A DNA stretch of 35,756 nt from a bacterium (GTDB lineage: Bacteria; ARS69). This document shows positions 15,926-24,861 of this stretch, in pieces (within the stretch, counting starts at the first letter, position 1; each line of letters opens with the position of its first letter). The notes below the pieces were generated by a model. That model worked only from the letters and a program-made list of their open reading frames with translations, ran no database searches and was not told where the DNA came from. The translations under genes were made by a program, and so were the position numbers. The DNA lies in contig JALGZR010000065.1 of NCBI GenBank assembly GCA_025774805.1, positions 1-35,756 of the forward strand. Reading direction: 5' to 3'.

Positions 15926-18670
15926 ATGACCGCTGACAAGCTGACGCGCCGGATGAGGGAGGCGCTCGAAGCCGCCCAGGCGATCGCGCTCCGGCGCCAT
16001 CATCAGGAGGTCGACGGCGAGCACCTGCTTCTCGCGCTTCTCGAGCAGGAGGAGGGTCTCGCCCCCCGCCTGCTGGAGCGCGCCGGGCTGTCCGCGCCGA
16101 CCGTGAAGGCTCGTCTCGAGGAAGAGCTCGACCGGCGCCCGCGGGTGACCGGCGGCTCGACGGAAGCGGGCAAGCTCTACGTGACTCAGCGTCTGAAGAC
16201 CCTCCTCGTGAGGGCGGAGGACGAGTCCCGCAAGCTTCGCGACGACTTCGTCTCGGTCGAGCACGTCCTGCTCGCCCTTCTGGCGGAGGGAACGGCCGGC
16301 CCGGCGGGGCGGATCCTCACCGAGCTCGGGCTGACCCGAGACGCCTTTCTCGAGGCGCTGAAGTCGGTACGGGGCTCGCAGCGGGTAACGAGCGACTCGC
16401 CGGAGTCGTCTTATGAGGCTCTCGCCAAGTACGGCATGGACCTCGTCGAAATGGCCCGGGAGGGGAAGCTCGACCCGGTCATCGGTCGGGACACCGAGAT
16501 CCGCTCCGTCATCCGCATCCTCTCCCGCAAGACGAAGAACAACCCCGTTCTCATCGGAGAGCCCGGGGTCGGCAAGACCGCGATCGTCGAGGGGCTCGCG
16601 CAGCGGATCCTGCACGGCGACGTCCCGGAGGGTCTGAAGGATCGCACGATCTTCGCGCTCGACATGACCGCCCTGATGGCGGGCGCGAAGTACCGCGGGG
16701 AGTTCGAGGAGCGGCTCAAGGCCGTGCTCCAGGAGATCAAGGCGTCCGAGGGACGCGTGCTCCTCTTCATCGACGAGATCCACAACATCGTGGGGGCGGG
16801 CAGGACTGAGGGATCCTCCGACGCCGGGAACATGCTCAAGCCCATGCTGGCCCGCGGCGAGCTCCACTGCATCGGCGCGACGACCCTGGACGAGCACCGC
16901 CGCCACCTCGAGAAGGACGCCGCGCTGGAGCGTCGCTTCCAGCCGATCCTGGTCGACGCCCCGACGGTCGAGGACTCGATCTCCATTCTCCGCGGGCTGC
17001 GCGAACGCTTCGAGGTACACCACGGCGTTCGAATCCAGGACGCGGCCCTCGTGTCCGCGGCCGTGCTCTCCGACCGCTACATCACGGAGCGGTACCTTCC
17101 CGACAAGGCGATCGACCTCGTCGACGAGGCTTGCGCGAGCATCCGGACCGAGATCGACTCCATGCCCGTGGCGCTCGACGAGATCACGCGCAGGGTGATG
17201 CGGCTCGAGATCGAGGAGACCGCGCTGAAGAAGGAGAAGGACGAGGCGAGCCGGAAGCGCCTGGAGGTGCTCCGCGCCGAGGTCGCCGACCTCCGCGAGC
17301 GGGCCGACGCCCTGCGTGCCCGTTGGGAGGACGAGAAGAGCGCCATCGCCCGGATCCGTCAGCTCCGGGAGCGGCTCGATGAGGCCCGCCGCACGCTGGA
17401 GAGAGCCGAGCGGGCCTACGACCTCGACCAGGCGGGGGAGCTGCGCCACGGCACGATTCCGCGTCTCGAGGCCGAGCTGAAGGAGGAGGAGGCGCGCCTC
17501 GGGGAGGGCTCCGACGAGGGCTCACTGCTCCGGGAGGAGGTGACCGACGAGGAGATCGCGGAGGTCGTGGCCCGATGGACCGGCATCCCCGTGACGCGGC
17601 TCGTGGAGTCGGAGCGCGAGAAGCTGCTCCGTCTGGATGACGTTCTCCACGAACGGGTCGTCGGACAGGACGAGGCGGTCCGAGCCGTCGCGGACGCCGT
17701 GATGCGGGCCCGCGCCGGAGTGAAGGACCCCCGACGCCCGATCGGCTCGTTCCTCTTCCTCGGTCCGACCGGAGTGGGCAAGACCGAGCTCGCGAAGACC
17801 CTGGCGGCGGCGCTCTTCGACAGCAGCGAGAACCTCGTCCGCATCGACATGAGCGAGTACATGGAGAAGCACGCCGTCTCGCGTCTGCTCGGGGCGCCGC
17901 CCGGGTACATCGGCTACGACGAGGGGGGACAGCTCACCGAGGCCGTCCGGAGGAAGCCGTACTCGGTCCTGCTCTTCGACGAGGTGGAGAAGGCCCACCC
18001 CGACGTCTTCCACGTGCTGCTGCAGCTGCTGGACGACGGACGGCTGACCGACTCGCACGGAAAGACGGTCGACTTCAAGAACACCGTCGTGATCCTGACG
18101 AGCAACGTCGGCTCGCCCCATCTCCTGGAGGGAATCGACGAGAACGGCGTGCTGAGGGAGGAGGCGAAGGAGCGCGTCCTGACCGAGCTGCGGCGGCACT
18201 TCCGTCCCGAGTTCCTCAACCGCCTGGACGACACCGTGCTGTTCAGGCCGCTGACCCCGGACGAGACGGGAGAGATCGTGGGGTTGCTGCTCGAGGAGGT
18301 CCGGGAGCGCCTCGCCGGGCACGATCTCGATCTCGAGATGACACCGGAGGCCCGCGCTCTGCTGGCGCGAGAGGGCTACGACCCGGTCTACGGAGCGCGA
18401 CCTCTGCGCCGGCTCATCCAGAAGGAAGTGGAGACCGCGCTCGCGAGACGAATCGTCCAGGGCGCCGTCCCCGAGGGATCGACCGTGCGGGTGGAGACGG
18501 AGCGGGATCGACTCGTCTTCAAGGTGGTCCCGCGGGAGGTGTGCCCTTCCGTGGCGGGGCGATCGGTCGTCGGCGTGGGGGGGGCATCGGGTGCGAAGGC
18601 CGCCGGTCCGTCGGGGGACGACCGGTCCGGGAACCGCCCGGTCAATCCACGCACTCCATCGCTTCCGTGA
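15926..18670 (+). CDS. clpB: ATP-dependent chaperone ClpB
   Basis: ClpB threads aggregated proteins through a hexameric ring with DnaK help. The 914-residue protein has the Clp N-domain repeats (about 1-145), first AAA domain with Walker A GEPGVGKT at about 211-218 and Walker [10 protein letters not shown], the long coiled-coil middle domain (about 410-530) that marks ClpB rather than ClpA or ClpC, and the second AAA domain with Walker A GPTGVGKT at about 613-620, then the ClpB C-terminal domain. Start 15926 has a near-ideal GGAAGGAGGT before it. The last ~45 residues are an unusual Gly/Pro/Ser tail, and the end overlaps cheW on the other strand. Confidence 0.96.
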   Translation: MTADKLTRRMREALEAAQAIALRRHHQEVDGEHLLLALLEQEEGLAPRLLERAGLSAPTVKARLEEELDRRPRVTGGSTEAGKLYVTQRLKTLLVRAEDESRKLRDDFVSVEHVLLALLAEGTAGPAGRILTELGLTRDAFLEALKSVRGSQRVTSDSPESSYEALAKYGMDLVEMAREGKLDPVIGRDTEIRSVIRILSRKTKNNPVLIGEPGVGKTAIVEGLAQRILHGDVPEGLKDRTIFALDMTALMAGAKYRGEFEERLKAVLQEIKASEGRVLLFIDEIHNIVGAGRTEGSSDAGNMLKPMLARGELHCIGATTLDEHRRHLEKDAALERRFQPILVDAPTVEDSISILRGLRERFEVHHGVRIQDAALVSAAVLSDRYITERYLPDKAIDLVDEACASIRTEIDSMPVALDEITRRVMRLEIEETALKKEKDEASRKRLEVLRAEVADLRERADALRARWEDEKSAIARIRQLRERLDEARRTLERAERAYDLDQAGELRHGTIPRLEAELKEEEARLGEGSDEGSLLREEVTDEEIAEVVARWTGIPVTRLVESEREKLLRLDDVLHERVVGQDEAVRAVADAVMRARAGVKDPRRPIGSFLFLGPTGVGKTELAKTLAAALFDSSENLVRIDMSEYMEKHAVSRLLGAPPGYIGYDEGGQLTEAVRRKPYSVLLFDEVEKAHPDVFHVLLQLLDDGRLTDSHGKTVDFKNTVVILTSNVGSPHLLEGIDENGVLREEAKERVLTELRRHFRPEFLNRLDDTVLFRPLTPDETGEIVGLLLEEVRERLAGHDLDLEMTPEARALLAREGYDPVYGARPLRRLIQKEVETALARRIVQGAVPEGSTVRVETERDRLVFKVVPREVCPSVAGRSVVGVGGASGAKAAGPSGDDRSGNRPVNPRTPSLP

Positions 18671-19157
18671 TATCCGGGACGGTGAGGAGGCGGTCGATGT
18701 CCAACAGGATGATCATTCTGTTGTCGATCGTGGCCAGGCCGCTCACGATCTCCGCGATCATCATCGCGCCGAGGTTCGGGGGAGGGCTGAGCTGACCCTC
18801 GGCGATTTGGTGCACGTCGGACACGGCATCCACGATCATGCCCGCGATCCGGCTCTTCCCCTCCGATTCGACGCGAACGACGACCACGACCGTCGTGCGG
18901 CCGTAGGGGACCGGTGCGAGACCGAATCGAAGGCGCAGGTCCACGACCGGCGCGATCGTCTCCCGCAGGTTGATGACCCCCGGGACGTACTCGGGAGTGT
19001 GGGGAAGAGGGGTCACGTGCTCCCATGCCTTGATCTCCTGCACGCGGAGGACGTCGATTCCGTACTCCTCGTTCGCGAGGGTGAACGTCAGGAACTGCCT
19101 CCCCTCGGGACTCGCCTCGACGACGCCTTGACTCTCCGGGATCGGTTCCGGACTCAT
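18642..19157 (-). CDS. cheW: chemotaxis coupling protein CheW
   Basis: A 171-residue CheW, the scaffold that joins chemoreceptors to the CheA kinase. The domain starts at about residue 20 ([21 protein letters not shown]) and has the expected [26 protein letters not shown] and the later [10 protein letters not shown] and [11 protein letters not shown]. The start at 19157 has GAGGAGAA eight bases before; the upstream open frame has no similarity. Its last 29 bases overlap the end of clpB tail-to-tail. No other chemotaxis gene is in the window, so its partners lie elsewhere. Confidence 0.93.
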   Translation of the reverse strand: MSPEPIPESQGVVEASPEGRQFLTFTLANEEYGIDVLRVQEIKAWEHVTPLPHTPEYVPGVINLRETIAPVVDLRLRFGLAPVPYGRTTVVVVVRVESEGKSRIAGMIVDAVSDVHQIAEGQLSPPPNLGAMMIAEIVSGLATIDNRMIILLDIDRLLTVPDITEAMECVD

Positions 19158-19484
19158 GTCGATTCTCCTCGAGCGACGGGGTGCGAGCTTCGCGGAGGCT
19201 CGGCCGACCGGAGGCTCGAAAGCGTCACTTCCCGTGGAGTCGCGGATCTCCGGGTGCGGGACACGGGAGGTCGCGCGGTCCCCGGAAGATCGTCCCCACA
19301 GCATGGCTTTCGGCGTGGGAGCGGGACCCCGTTAGCTCTCGATGGGGAGTGAGCAAGGGGCCAGGGCGCCTCCAACGCCGTTTTCCGGCCCGCTCGGGGC
19401 GATCGGGTTCCTTGCGGAGGGAATGGAGACGTGCGATTCTCCGCCCGACGACCGGGTCAGTCATTCACCAACGAAAGGGTGCGA
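19158..19484. other. intergenic region between cheW and the small membrane protein
   Basis: A 327-base gap between divergent genes that should hold both promoters. I see no convincing -35/-10 pair, RNA gene or repeat. A stretch at 19284-19294 resembles the start of a tRNA-Sec but has no matching 3' arm (see rejected items). Confidence 0.5.
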
Positions 19485-19616
19485 GTGAATCTTCTGAAGG
19501 AGAAGTCCTCCTACCGGCCGACCCGGCTGGAGTTCGCCCTCGCGTGGGTGATCACCGTGGCGTCCGGTCTCGTGACGGCGTGGTTCGTCCTCGTTCCCCT
19601 CCTGCGAAGGCAGTGA
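19485..19616 (+). CDS. 43-residue single-pass membrane protein
   Basis: From GTG 19485 the frame encodes a small protein with a basic N-terminus (NLLKEKSSYRPTRLEFA) and one hydrophobic helix (LAWVITVASGLVTAWFVLVPLL), ending in RRQ. AAAGGG lies seven bases before the GTG. It ends five bases before selB, so the two may be transcribed together. A longer version from ATG 19431 is possible but less likely. I do not recognise a family, and its link to selenocysteine is unknown. Confidence 0.55.
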   Translation: MNLLKEKSSYRPTRLEFALAWVITVASGLVTAWFVLVPLLRRQ

Positions 19617-19620
19617 CGCG

Positions 19621-21519
19621 GTGCGTTCGATAATCCTCGGGACGGCAGGGCACATCGATCACGGGAAGACCGCGCTGGTGAAGGCGCTCACCGGGATCGA
19701 CACCGACCGTTTGGAAGAAGAGCGCCGCCGGGGGATCTCCATCGAGCTGGGCTTCGCCCGCCTGGATGTCGGCGACGTGCGGTTCGGAATCGTCGACGTC
19801 CCGGGGCACGAACGATTCGTGAAGAACATGCTCGCCGGTGCGGGGGGAATCGATCTCGTCGTCCTGACGGTCGCCGCCGACGAGGGCGTGATGCCCCAGA
19901 CCCGGGAGCACCTGGACATCATCGACTTCTTGGGCGTCGAGCACGGTCTCGTGGCGTTGACGAAGTGCGACCTCGTCGACGAAGAGATGCGGGACATCGC
20001 CGTCCTCGACATCGAGGAAGCGCTCGTCGGAACGTGTCTGGAGGGATGCGGGGTCCATCCCGTGTCGGCGGTCACGGAAGAGGGGGTCCCCGAGCTGAAG
20101 AAGGCGATCGGGGCGCTGGGGGACCGGGTGCAATCCCGTCCCGACACGGGACCCTATCGGCTTCCGGTCGATCGGGTCTTCACGCGGGAAGGTTTCGGCA
20201 CGGTCGTCACCGGTACGAGCTTCGCGGGATCGGTAAAAGTCGGGGATCGGCTCGAGATCCTTCCCGTGGGCCGGGAGACCCGCGTGCGGCGAGTTCAAGT
20301 CCACGGAAAGGACCGGGAGGCGGCGCTCGCGGGTCAGCGGACGGCGCTCGCGCTGCACGGCGTATCCACCGAAGAGGTGAGCCGGGGCGACCAGCTCGTC
20401 TCCCCCGGATCCCTCGGGGCCGCTTCGATGGTGGACGTCCGCGTGCGCGTCTCTCCCCGCTGGGTGCGTCCTCTGCGCAATCGAGAGCGGGTGCGCTTTC
20501 ATCTGGGGTCGTCCGAGGATCTGGCCCGCGTGGTTCTTCTCGACCGCGACGAGCTCCCGCCGGGAGAGGACTGCCTGGCCCAGATTCGACTCGAGTCCCC
20601 GGCCGTCCCGGCGCTCGGGGATCGATTCGTCCTCCGCTCCTACTCTCCGCTGTACACGATGGCCGGAGGGACGATCGTCGACCCGCACCCGCAGAAGCAC
20701 AGGCGGTACCGCCCCGACGAGCTCGAGGCGATCGCGCGGCGCGAAGGGGGCGGTCCGATCGCGCTCCTTCTCGAACGGGTCGGAACGGCGGGTCTCGCCG
20801 GCGCGAAGTCGAAGGATCTCGTGGACGCCACGTCGCTTTCGCGCGAGGAGGTCGCCGCCGCGGTCGAGCAGGAGCGCGAAGAAGGTACGCTCCGCGTCGC
20901 GGCGAACGGGCGCATCTTCTCCGCCGATGCCTGGCGGATGGCCGCCCGCGCGATCCTCGACGAGGCCCGCCGCTTCCAGGAGCGACATCCGCTCCGCTGG
21001 GGCGTGACACGGGAGGACCTTCGCGCGACGATCGGGTCGGAGGCGACACCGGTCGTTCTCGCCGAGCTTCTGGAGGAGCTCCGGGAGGCGGGCGAGATCG
21101 AGATGCGCCGCGACCGCGTCCGCGTCGGGGGGGACGAGGTGCGCTTCGAGGGAAAGGCGAAGGAGGAGGCGGAGCGGCTCGAGGCGCTCTACCGCGAGGG
21201 CGGATGCTCCCCTCTTCTGCGGGTCGAGGTCCTGGAACGGGCGCCGGACTCGCGGCTCACCGCGGAGGTCATCGACGCTCTCGTCGATCGGGAAGTGCTG
21301 GAGAAGGTCACTCCCGAGCTCTACTTTCACTCCGAGTCCTTCGGGCGGTGCCGACAGGCGCTCCGCGATCTGGACGCGCGAGAGGGCGGTATCACCGTGG
21401 CGGCGTTTCGGGACGAGCTCAAGATCTCGCGCAAGTACGCCGTGCCGCTCCTCGAGTACTTCGACACGTTGAAGGTCACCCGCCGCGACGGAGACGTCCG
21501 GAAGCTGCTGGGGGAGTGA
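19621..21519 (+). CDS. selB: selenocysteine-specific elongation factor
   Basis: SelB brings Sec-tRNA to the ribosome at UGA codons that carry a SECIS hairpin in the mRNA. The 632-residue length is normal. The GTPase domain opens with GTAGHIDHGKTALVKALTG and has DVPGHERFVKNM (G3) and TKCD (G4). EF-Tu-like domains 2 and 3 follow (RVFTREGFGTVVTGTSFAG), then C-terminal winged-helix domains that bind SECIS. This shows the organism uses selenocysteine, but selA, selC, selD and any selenoprotein are not in the window. The start is GTG, five bases after a small gene. It is 28 bases before the glycosyltransferase gene. Confidence 0.95.
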   Translation: MRSIILGTAGHIDHGKTALVKALTGIDTDRLEEERRRGISIELGFARLDVGDVRFGIVDVPGHERFVKNMLAGAGGIDLVVLTVAADEGVMPQTREHLDIIDFLGVEHGLVALTKCDLVDEEMRDIAVLDIEEALVGTCLEGCGVHPVSAVTEEGVPELKKAIGALGDRVQSRPDTGPYRLPVDRVFTREGFGTVVTGTSFAGSVKVGDRLEILPVGRETRVRRVQVHGKDREAALAGQRTALALHGVSTEEVSRGDQLVSPGSLGAASMVDVRVRVSPRWVRPLRNRERVRFHLGSSEDLARVVLLDRDELPPGEDCLAQIRLESPAVPALGDRFVLRSYSPLYTMAGGTIVDPHPQKHRRYRPDELEAIARREGGGPIALLLERVGTAGLAGAKSKDLVDATSLSREEVAAAVEQEREEGTLRVAANGRIFSADAWRMAARAILDEARRFQERHPLRWGVTREDLRATIGSEATPVVLAELLEELREAGEIEMRRDRVRVGGDEVRFEGKAKEEAERLEALYREGGCSPLLRVEVLERAPDSRLTAEVIDALVDREVLEKVTPELYFHSESFGRCRQALRDLDAREGGITVAAFRDELKISRKYAVPLLEYFDTLKVTRRDGDVRKLLGE

Positions 21520-21547
21520 CCGGAGTCCGGGGTCAGGAGACGTTCTC

Positions 21548-22729
21548 GTGAGCACCGATGGGGGTCCGCGGACGAGAGTTCTGCATCTGATCACCCGGCT
21601 CATCGTCGGGGGAGCGCAGGAGAACACCCTTGCCTCGGTGGCCCGCGTCGCCCCCGACCGCTACGAGTCGCACCTCTGGAGCGGTCCCCAGACGGGAACC
21701 GAAGGCTCGCTGTTCGATGAGGCCCGCCGGCAGGACATCTCCGTCCGTGTGGTGCCGGGCCTGATCCGGGAGATCCGACCGATCCAGGATCTGCTCGCCG
21801 TCTGGCGGCTCGCGCGCCTCATGCGGCGAGAGAGATTCGACATCGTCCACACGCACACCTCGAAGGCGGGGATCGTCGGGAGGATCGCCGCGCGGATCGC
21901 CGGCGCGCCGATCGTGATCCAGACGGCCCACGGCTGGGGATTCCACGATCACCTGCCCCGGTGGCGGAAGGCGGCGTACGTCCTTCTCGAGAGGCTGACG
22001 GCGCGCTGGACCGATTGCCTGGTCTCCGTCTCCGAGGAGACGACCCGATTCGGCCTGCAGTACGGGATCGGCTCGAAGGAGCGCTACCGACTCATCCGAA
22101 GCGGGATTCCGTTCGAGGGGTTTTCTCCCGATTCCGATCGGGGGGCCCGGATGCGCGAGGAGATCGGCCTCGAGCCGGACGCGCTCGTCATCGGATCGGT
22201 GGGACGGCTCACGGACCAGAAGAACCCGATCGACTTCGTCCGGCTCGGGATCGAGCTGGCTCCGCGGTTCGACCGATTGCGTCTTCTTTACGTGGGAGAC
22301 GGTCCGCTGCGCTTCGATGTCGAGGCCATGGCGCGGGAGCGCGGAATCGCGGATCGTCTGAAGATCACGGGCGTGCGGCGGGAGGTGCCCGATCTGCTCC
22401 GGGCGATGGATCTGTTCGTGCTCACCTCGCTGTGGGAGGGACTTCCCCGCGTCGTGCTCCAGGCGCTCGCCACGGGAGTTCCGGTCCTCGCGTACGACAC
22501 GGCGGGGACCAAGGAGGTCGTCCAGGACGGGCGGAACGGACACCTCGTCGCCCCCGGAGACCTCGGGGCTCTCGCCCGCCACTGCGCGGACCTGCTCGGC
22601 GACGAGAACCGCCGCCGGACCATGGGTGAGCATGCACGCGAAGAGCTCGAGGAAGACTTCTCCGAGAGCGGAATGATCCTGCGGCTCGAGCAGCTCTATG
22701 ATGAGCTCGTGCAGAGGAAGTTACGCTAG
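21548..22729 (+). CDS. GT4 family glycosyltransferase
   Basis: A 393-residue GT-B fold enzyme that adds a sugar from a nucleotide donor to a glycan or lipid. The N-terminal half opens with VLHLITRLIVGGAQENTLA and has the typical FDIVHTHTSKAGIVGRIAARIAGAP; the C-terminal donor domain has VGRLTDQKNPIDFVRL and WEGLPRVVLQALATGVPVLAYD. In the E-x7-E donor motif, the first Glu is 297 and the second position (305) is Gln, a variation seen in this family. Start GTG 21548 has AGGAGA before it. The TAG stop is the first three bases of the 194-bp inverted-repeat element, so the element may have trimmed the natural end. Confidence 0.93.
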   Translation: MSTDGGPRTRVLHLITRLIVGGAQENTLASVARVAPDRYESHLWSGPQTGTEGSLFDEARRQDISVRVVPGLIREIRPIQDLLAVWRLARLMRRERFDIVHTHTSKAGIVGRIAARIAGAPIVIQTAHGWGFHDHLPRWRKAAYVLLERLTARWTDCLVSVSEETTRFGLQYGIGSKERYRLIRSGIPFEGFSPDSDRGARMREEIGLEPDALVIGSVGRLTDQKNPIDFVRLGIELAPRFDRLRLLYVGDGPLRFDVEAMARERGIADRLKITGVRREVPDLLRAMDLFVLTSLWEGLPRVVLQALATGVPVLAYDTAGTKEVVQDGRNGHLVAPGDLGALARHCADLLGDENRRRTMGEHAREELEEDFSESGMILRLEQLYDELVQRKLR

Positions 22730-22920
22730 CCTCGATCCGTCAGAAAATCTCGGCGAAAAGCGCTGGCGCTCGCACGATAGCATGCCATCCGCGGCCGTGC
22801 TCGCCCTCGCCAATACTCACTTATCGTGGGGATAAGCTCCGCTTGGCTCGGGCTGCGCGCGACCCCGGCTGGCGCGCTCTCGTGCGTTTTCCCTCGAGAT
22901 TTTCTGACGGATCGAGGCTA
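22727..22920. mobile_element. MITE-like element with perfect 26-bp terminal inverted repeats
   Basis: The left arm 22727-22752 and right arm 22895-22920 are perfect inverted copies (26 of 26), including TA at each outer end. The 142-base interior codes for nothing evident but has a small hairpin (CTTATC/GATAAG around 22821-22837). TA ends would fit a TA target duplication, as in IS630/mariner-type elements. The left end supplies the glycosyltransferase stop codon. It could instead be a long stem used as a terminator or an RNA element. No transposase is nearby. Confidence 0.6.
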
Positions 22921-22989
22921 ACCCGCATATCTCGCCAGTCTCGCGACGAGCCTGGTGAGGATTCCAGGCTGGCCGGGGCGGTGGGTTCC

Positions 22990-23892
22990 CTATTCCCCCG
23001 ACTTGAGATTCGCGGCGAGGAACGCGCGGACCTTCTCCCACGCATCGCCTGCGGCGTCGAAGTCGTAGCGCGCACTGGACGGGTTGGCGAACGCGTGATT
23101 CGCGTCGTACCGGTGGATCTCGTGCGGCACGCCGGCGTCGTCCAGTCCCTCCACGAACGCGTCAACGTTCTCGGGGGGAATCCCCCGATCCTGGTTCGCG
23201 AAGATTCCACAGACCCGCGCTCCGATCTTCCCCAGCTCGTTCGGATCGTCGACGAGGCGTCCGTAGTAGATCACGCACGCGTCGAGCTCCGGCTCGGCCA
23301 GGGCGAGGCGTAGAGACCAACCTCCACCGAAGCACCAGCCGATGGAGCCGCACTTCACGGCCCGGACCCGCGGCTCGCCCCTCAGGAACGCGAAGGCCGT
23401 CTGCAGGATCTCGAGTGCCTCCTCCTCGTCGACGGACGACATGTACTCGGAGGCCTCGTCGGGAGTCGTGGCGACCTTTCCCTCGTAGAGGTCGACGGCC
23501 AGCGCCGCGTAGCCGTCCGCCGCCAGGCGGTCCGACCAATGCTGGATGTTCTCGTTCAGTCCCCACCACTCCTGGATCACGACGAGGCCGGGGAACGGCG
23601 GCTCTCCCTCCGGAAGGCTGAGATACGCGCGGCCGCCGGCCAGTTCGATCATCTCGCCGCTCGGCTCGGGGGTCTCTCCCCGGCGAAGCTCGTGGAGACT
23701 CTTGAACTCCTCCTCGTTCAGGACGCCGGTCCAGCCCATCTGGGACGACACGGCATCCTCCGTCTCTGAAGCGGGAGGGTGAGACTCGGCCTGCCGCGGG
23801 GGCTCGGACCCCTCCTCGCCGCCGGAACAGGACACGGGCAGAAAGGCGGCCAGGAGCATGGCCGCCCGACATGCGGGGAGCACTCGCTTCAC
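22990..23892 (-). CDS. dienelactone hydrolase family protein, exported
   Basis: A 300-residue alpha/beta hydrolase. The dienelactone hydrolase signature includes Glu108 (VVIQEWWGL), the nucleophile Cys187 in IGWCFGGGW, and a C-terminal His in DANHAFAN; with an Asp between (GIFANQDRGIP) this gives the Cys-Asp-His triad. The N-terminus (MKRVLPACRAAMLLAAFLPVSCSGG) looks like a lipoprotein signal with Cys22, though the box is weak, so it may be anchored outside the inner membrane. Start is GTG 23892 with GAGG eight bases before. Substrate is unknown. It lies next to the PEP-CTERM gene, same strand. Confidence 0.88.
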   Translation of the reverse strand: MKRVLPACRAAMLLAAFLPVSCSGGEEGSEPPRQAESHPPASETEDAVSSQMGWTGVLNEEEFKSLHELRRGETPEPSGEMIELAGGRAYLSLPEGEPPFPGLVVIQEWWGLNENIQHWSDRLAADGYAALAVDLYEGKVATTPDEASEYMSSVDEEEALEILQTAFAFLRGEPRVRAVKCGSIGWCFGGGWSLRLALAEPELDACVIYYGRLVDDPNELGKIGARVCGIFANQDRGIPPENVDAFVEGLDDAGVPHEIHRYDANHAFANPSSARYDFDAAGDAWEKVRAFLAANLKSGE

Positions 23893-24013
23893 GGATGACC
23901 TCGAACCGGGGGGCGCGCACGGATGGTGCGCAAGCGAGAGACGGCTCGCGTGATGAGGAGCCGGTCGGTTCGGCGGGCCGTGATCCGTCCCGCCGGCCGG
24001 GTGACCTGCGGGC

Positions 24014-24319
24014 CTAGCGGCGACGGCGATACCGGGCGACGCCGAGCACGACGAGTCCGGCTGCCAGGAGCCCCAGCGTGCCCGGCTCCGGGACAACGAC
24101 CTTGTCGTCGTTGGGCGGAAGGTGGTCGCCGGTCGTGGGATCGTCCCAGTCCGTGTCCGTGCTGCGCACCTGCTTGAAGTAGGCCACGGACGACTCGTCA
24201 TCCTCTTCGAGAACGACGGAGTTGTCGGGGGCGTTGTCCGCCAACGCCGGAGATCCGAAGCCGAGGCTGAACAGTGCGACGCCGAGAAGGGCCGGCATCC
24301 ACCACCATGATCGCGCCAT
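24014..24319 (-). CDS. PEP-CTERM sorting domain protein
   Basis: A 101-residue secreted protein. It has an N-terminal signal peptide (MARSWWWMPALLGVALFSLG, cut near ALA), a short acidic middle (PDNSVVLEEDDESSVAYF), and a C-terminal sorting signal VVPEPGTLGLLAAGLVVLGVA followed by RYRRRR. This Pro-Glu-Pro, helix, basic tail arrangement is the PEP-CTERM signal recognised by exosortase. Start ATG has GGAGGATG close before. It is very short for such a protein. An exosortase is expected elsewhere in the genome; it is not in the window. Confidence 0.9.
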   Translation of the reverse strand: MARSWWWMPALLGVALFSLGFGSPALADNAPDNSVVLEEDDESSVAYFKQVRSTDTDWDDPTTGDHLPPNDDKVVVPEPGTLGLLAAGLVVLGVARYRRRR

Positions 24320-24861
24320 GATACATCCTCCGAGAAACTCGCCCCCACAAGGGACGCCGGGACGGGCCCGTTTTCAATCGCTCCGCGTCGATTCACCGCG
24401 CACGCCGCGCAATGCCGGCACTTCCCGCGCATCCTGCGCATCCTGCGCAGGGACCAGTAGACTATGCTCACACAGGCGCCGAGCCGAGGTCAAGACGGAT
24501 TCGCCTGATCGCGACCCTTTCTTCCATTCCGGAGCGACGGGTCGGGGATGCCACAAACCCGAAGACGTCCCTTCCGGGAGAGTGGGGCCCATTGACCTGG
24601 AAGTTATGGAGTGGAGCGTTATCGGGTGCCGTGATGAGGAATCGAGCGCGATTACACCGGGATCGGGGTTACACCCGACCGGAGACGGCCGGGAGGAGAT
24701 GGCTCATTGCCATTCGATGGCGCGAGGCATACAAGATCTTGTTGTTGGCAAGGTACCGCCACAACAAGATTTTGTTGTGCCCTCGGGCAATCAGGCAGGA
24801 CGCAACAAACTGCTAGACCGTGTGTAACACCAGGCTCGGGGCGAGGCGGCCGCAAGCCGTG
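24320..24861. other. 542-base intergenic region with palindromes
   Basis: The longest gap in the window, between the PEP-CTERM start and the end of the propeller gene. Its left part should hold the PEP-CTERM promoter and has a short repeated stretch (GCGCATCCT twice, near 24427-24450). The right part holds palindromes at 24731-24790. I see no gene. Confidence 0.5.
24731..24790. repeat. paired AT-rich palindromes forming a hairpin
   Basis: ACAAGATCTTGT (24731-24742) is a perfect palindrome, and ACAACAAGATTTTGTTGT (24771-24788) is nearly one. The two also pair with each other: ATCTTGTTGTTGGC with GCCACAACAAGAT around an 8-base loop, with one bulge. The AT-rich content contrasts with neighbours. 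It could be a terminator for the minus-strand gene, a repeat family or a protein-binding site. Confidence 0.5.

Noticed and set aside
15260-17449. 729-codon minus-strand open frame over clpB
   Set aside because: It mirrors ClpB and YugP codons and has no recognisable domain; the plus-strand genes are certain.
19284-19294. Match to the first bases of a tRNA-Sec near selB
   Set aside because: The sequence lacks the complementary 3' arm at the right distance, a UCA anticodon loop and a T-arm, so it is chance similarity.
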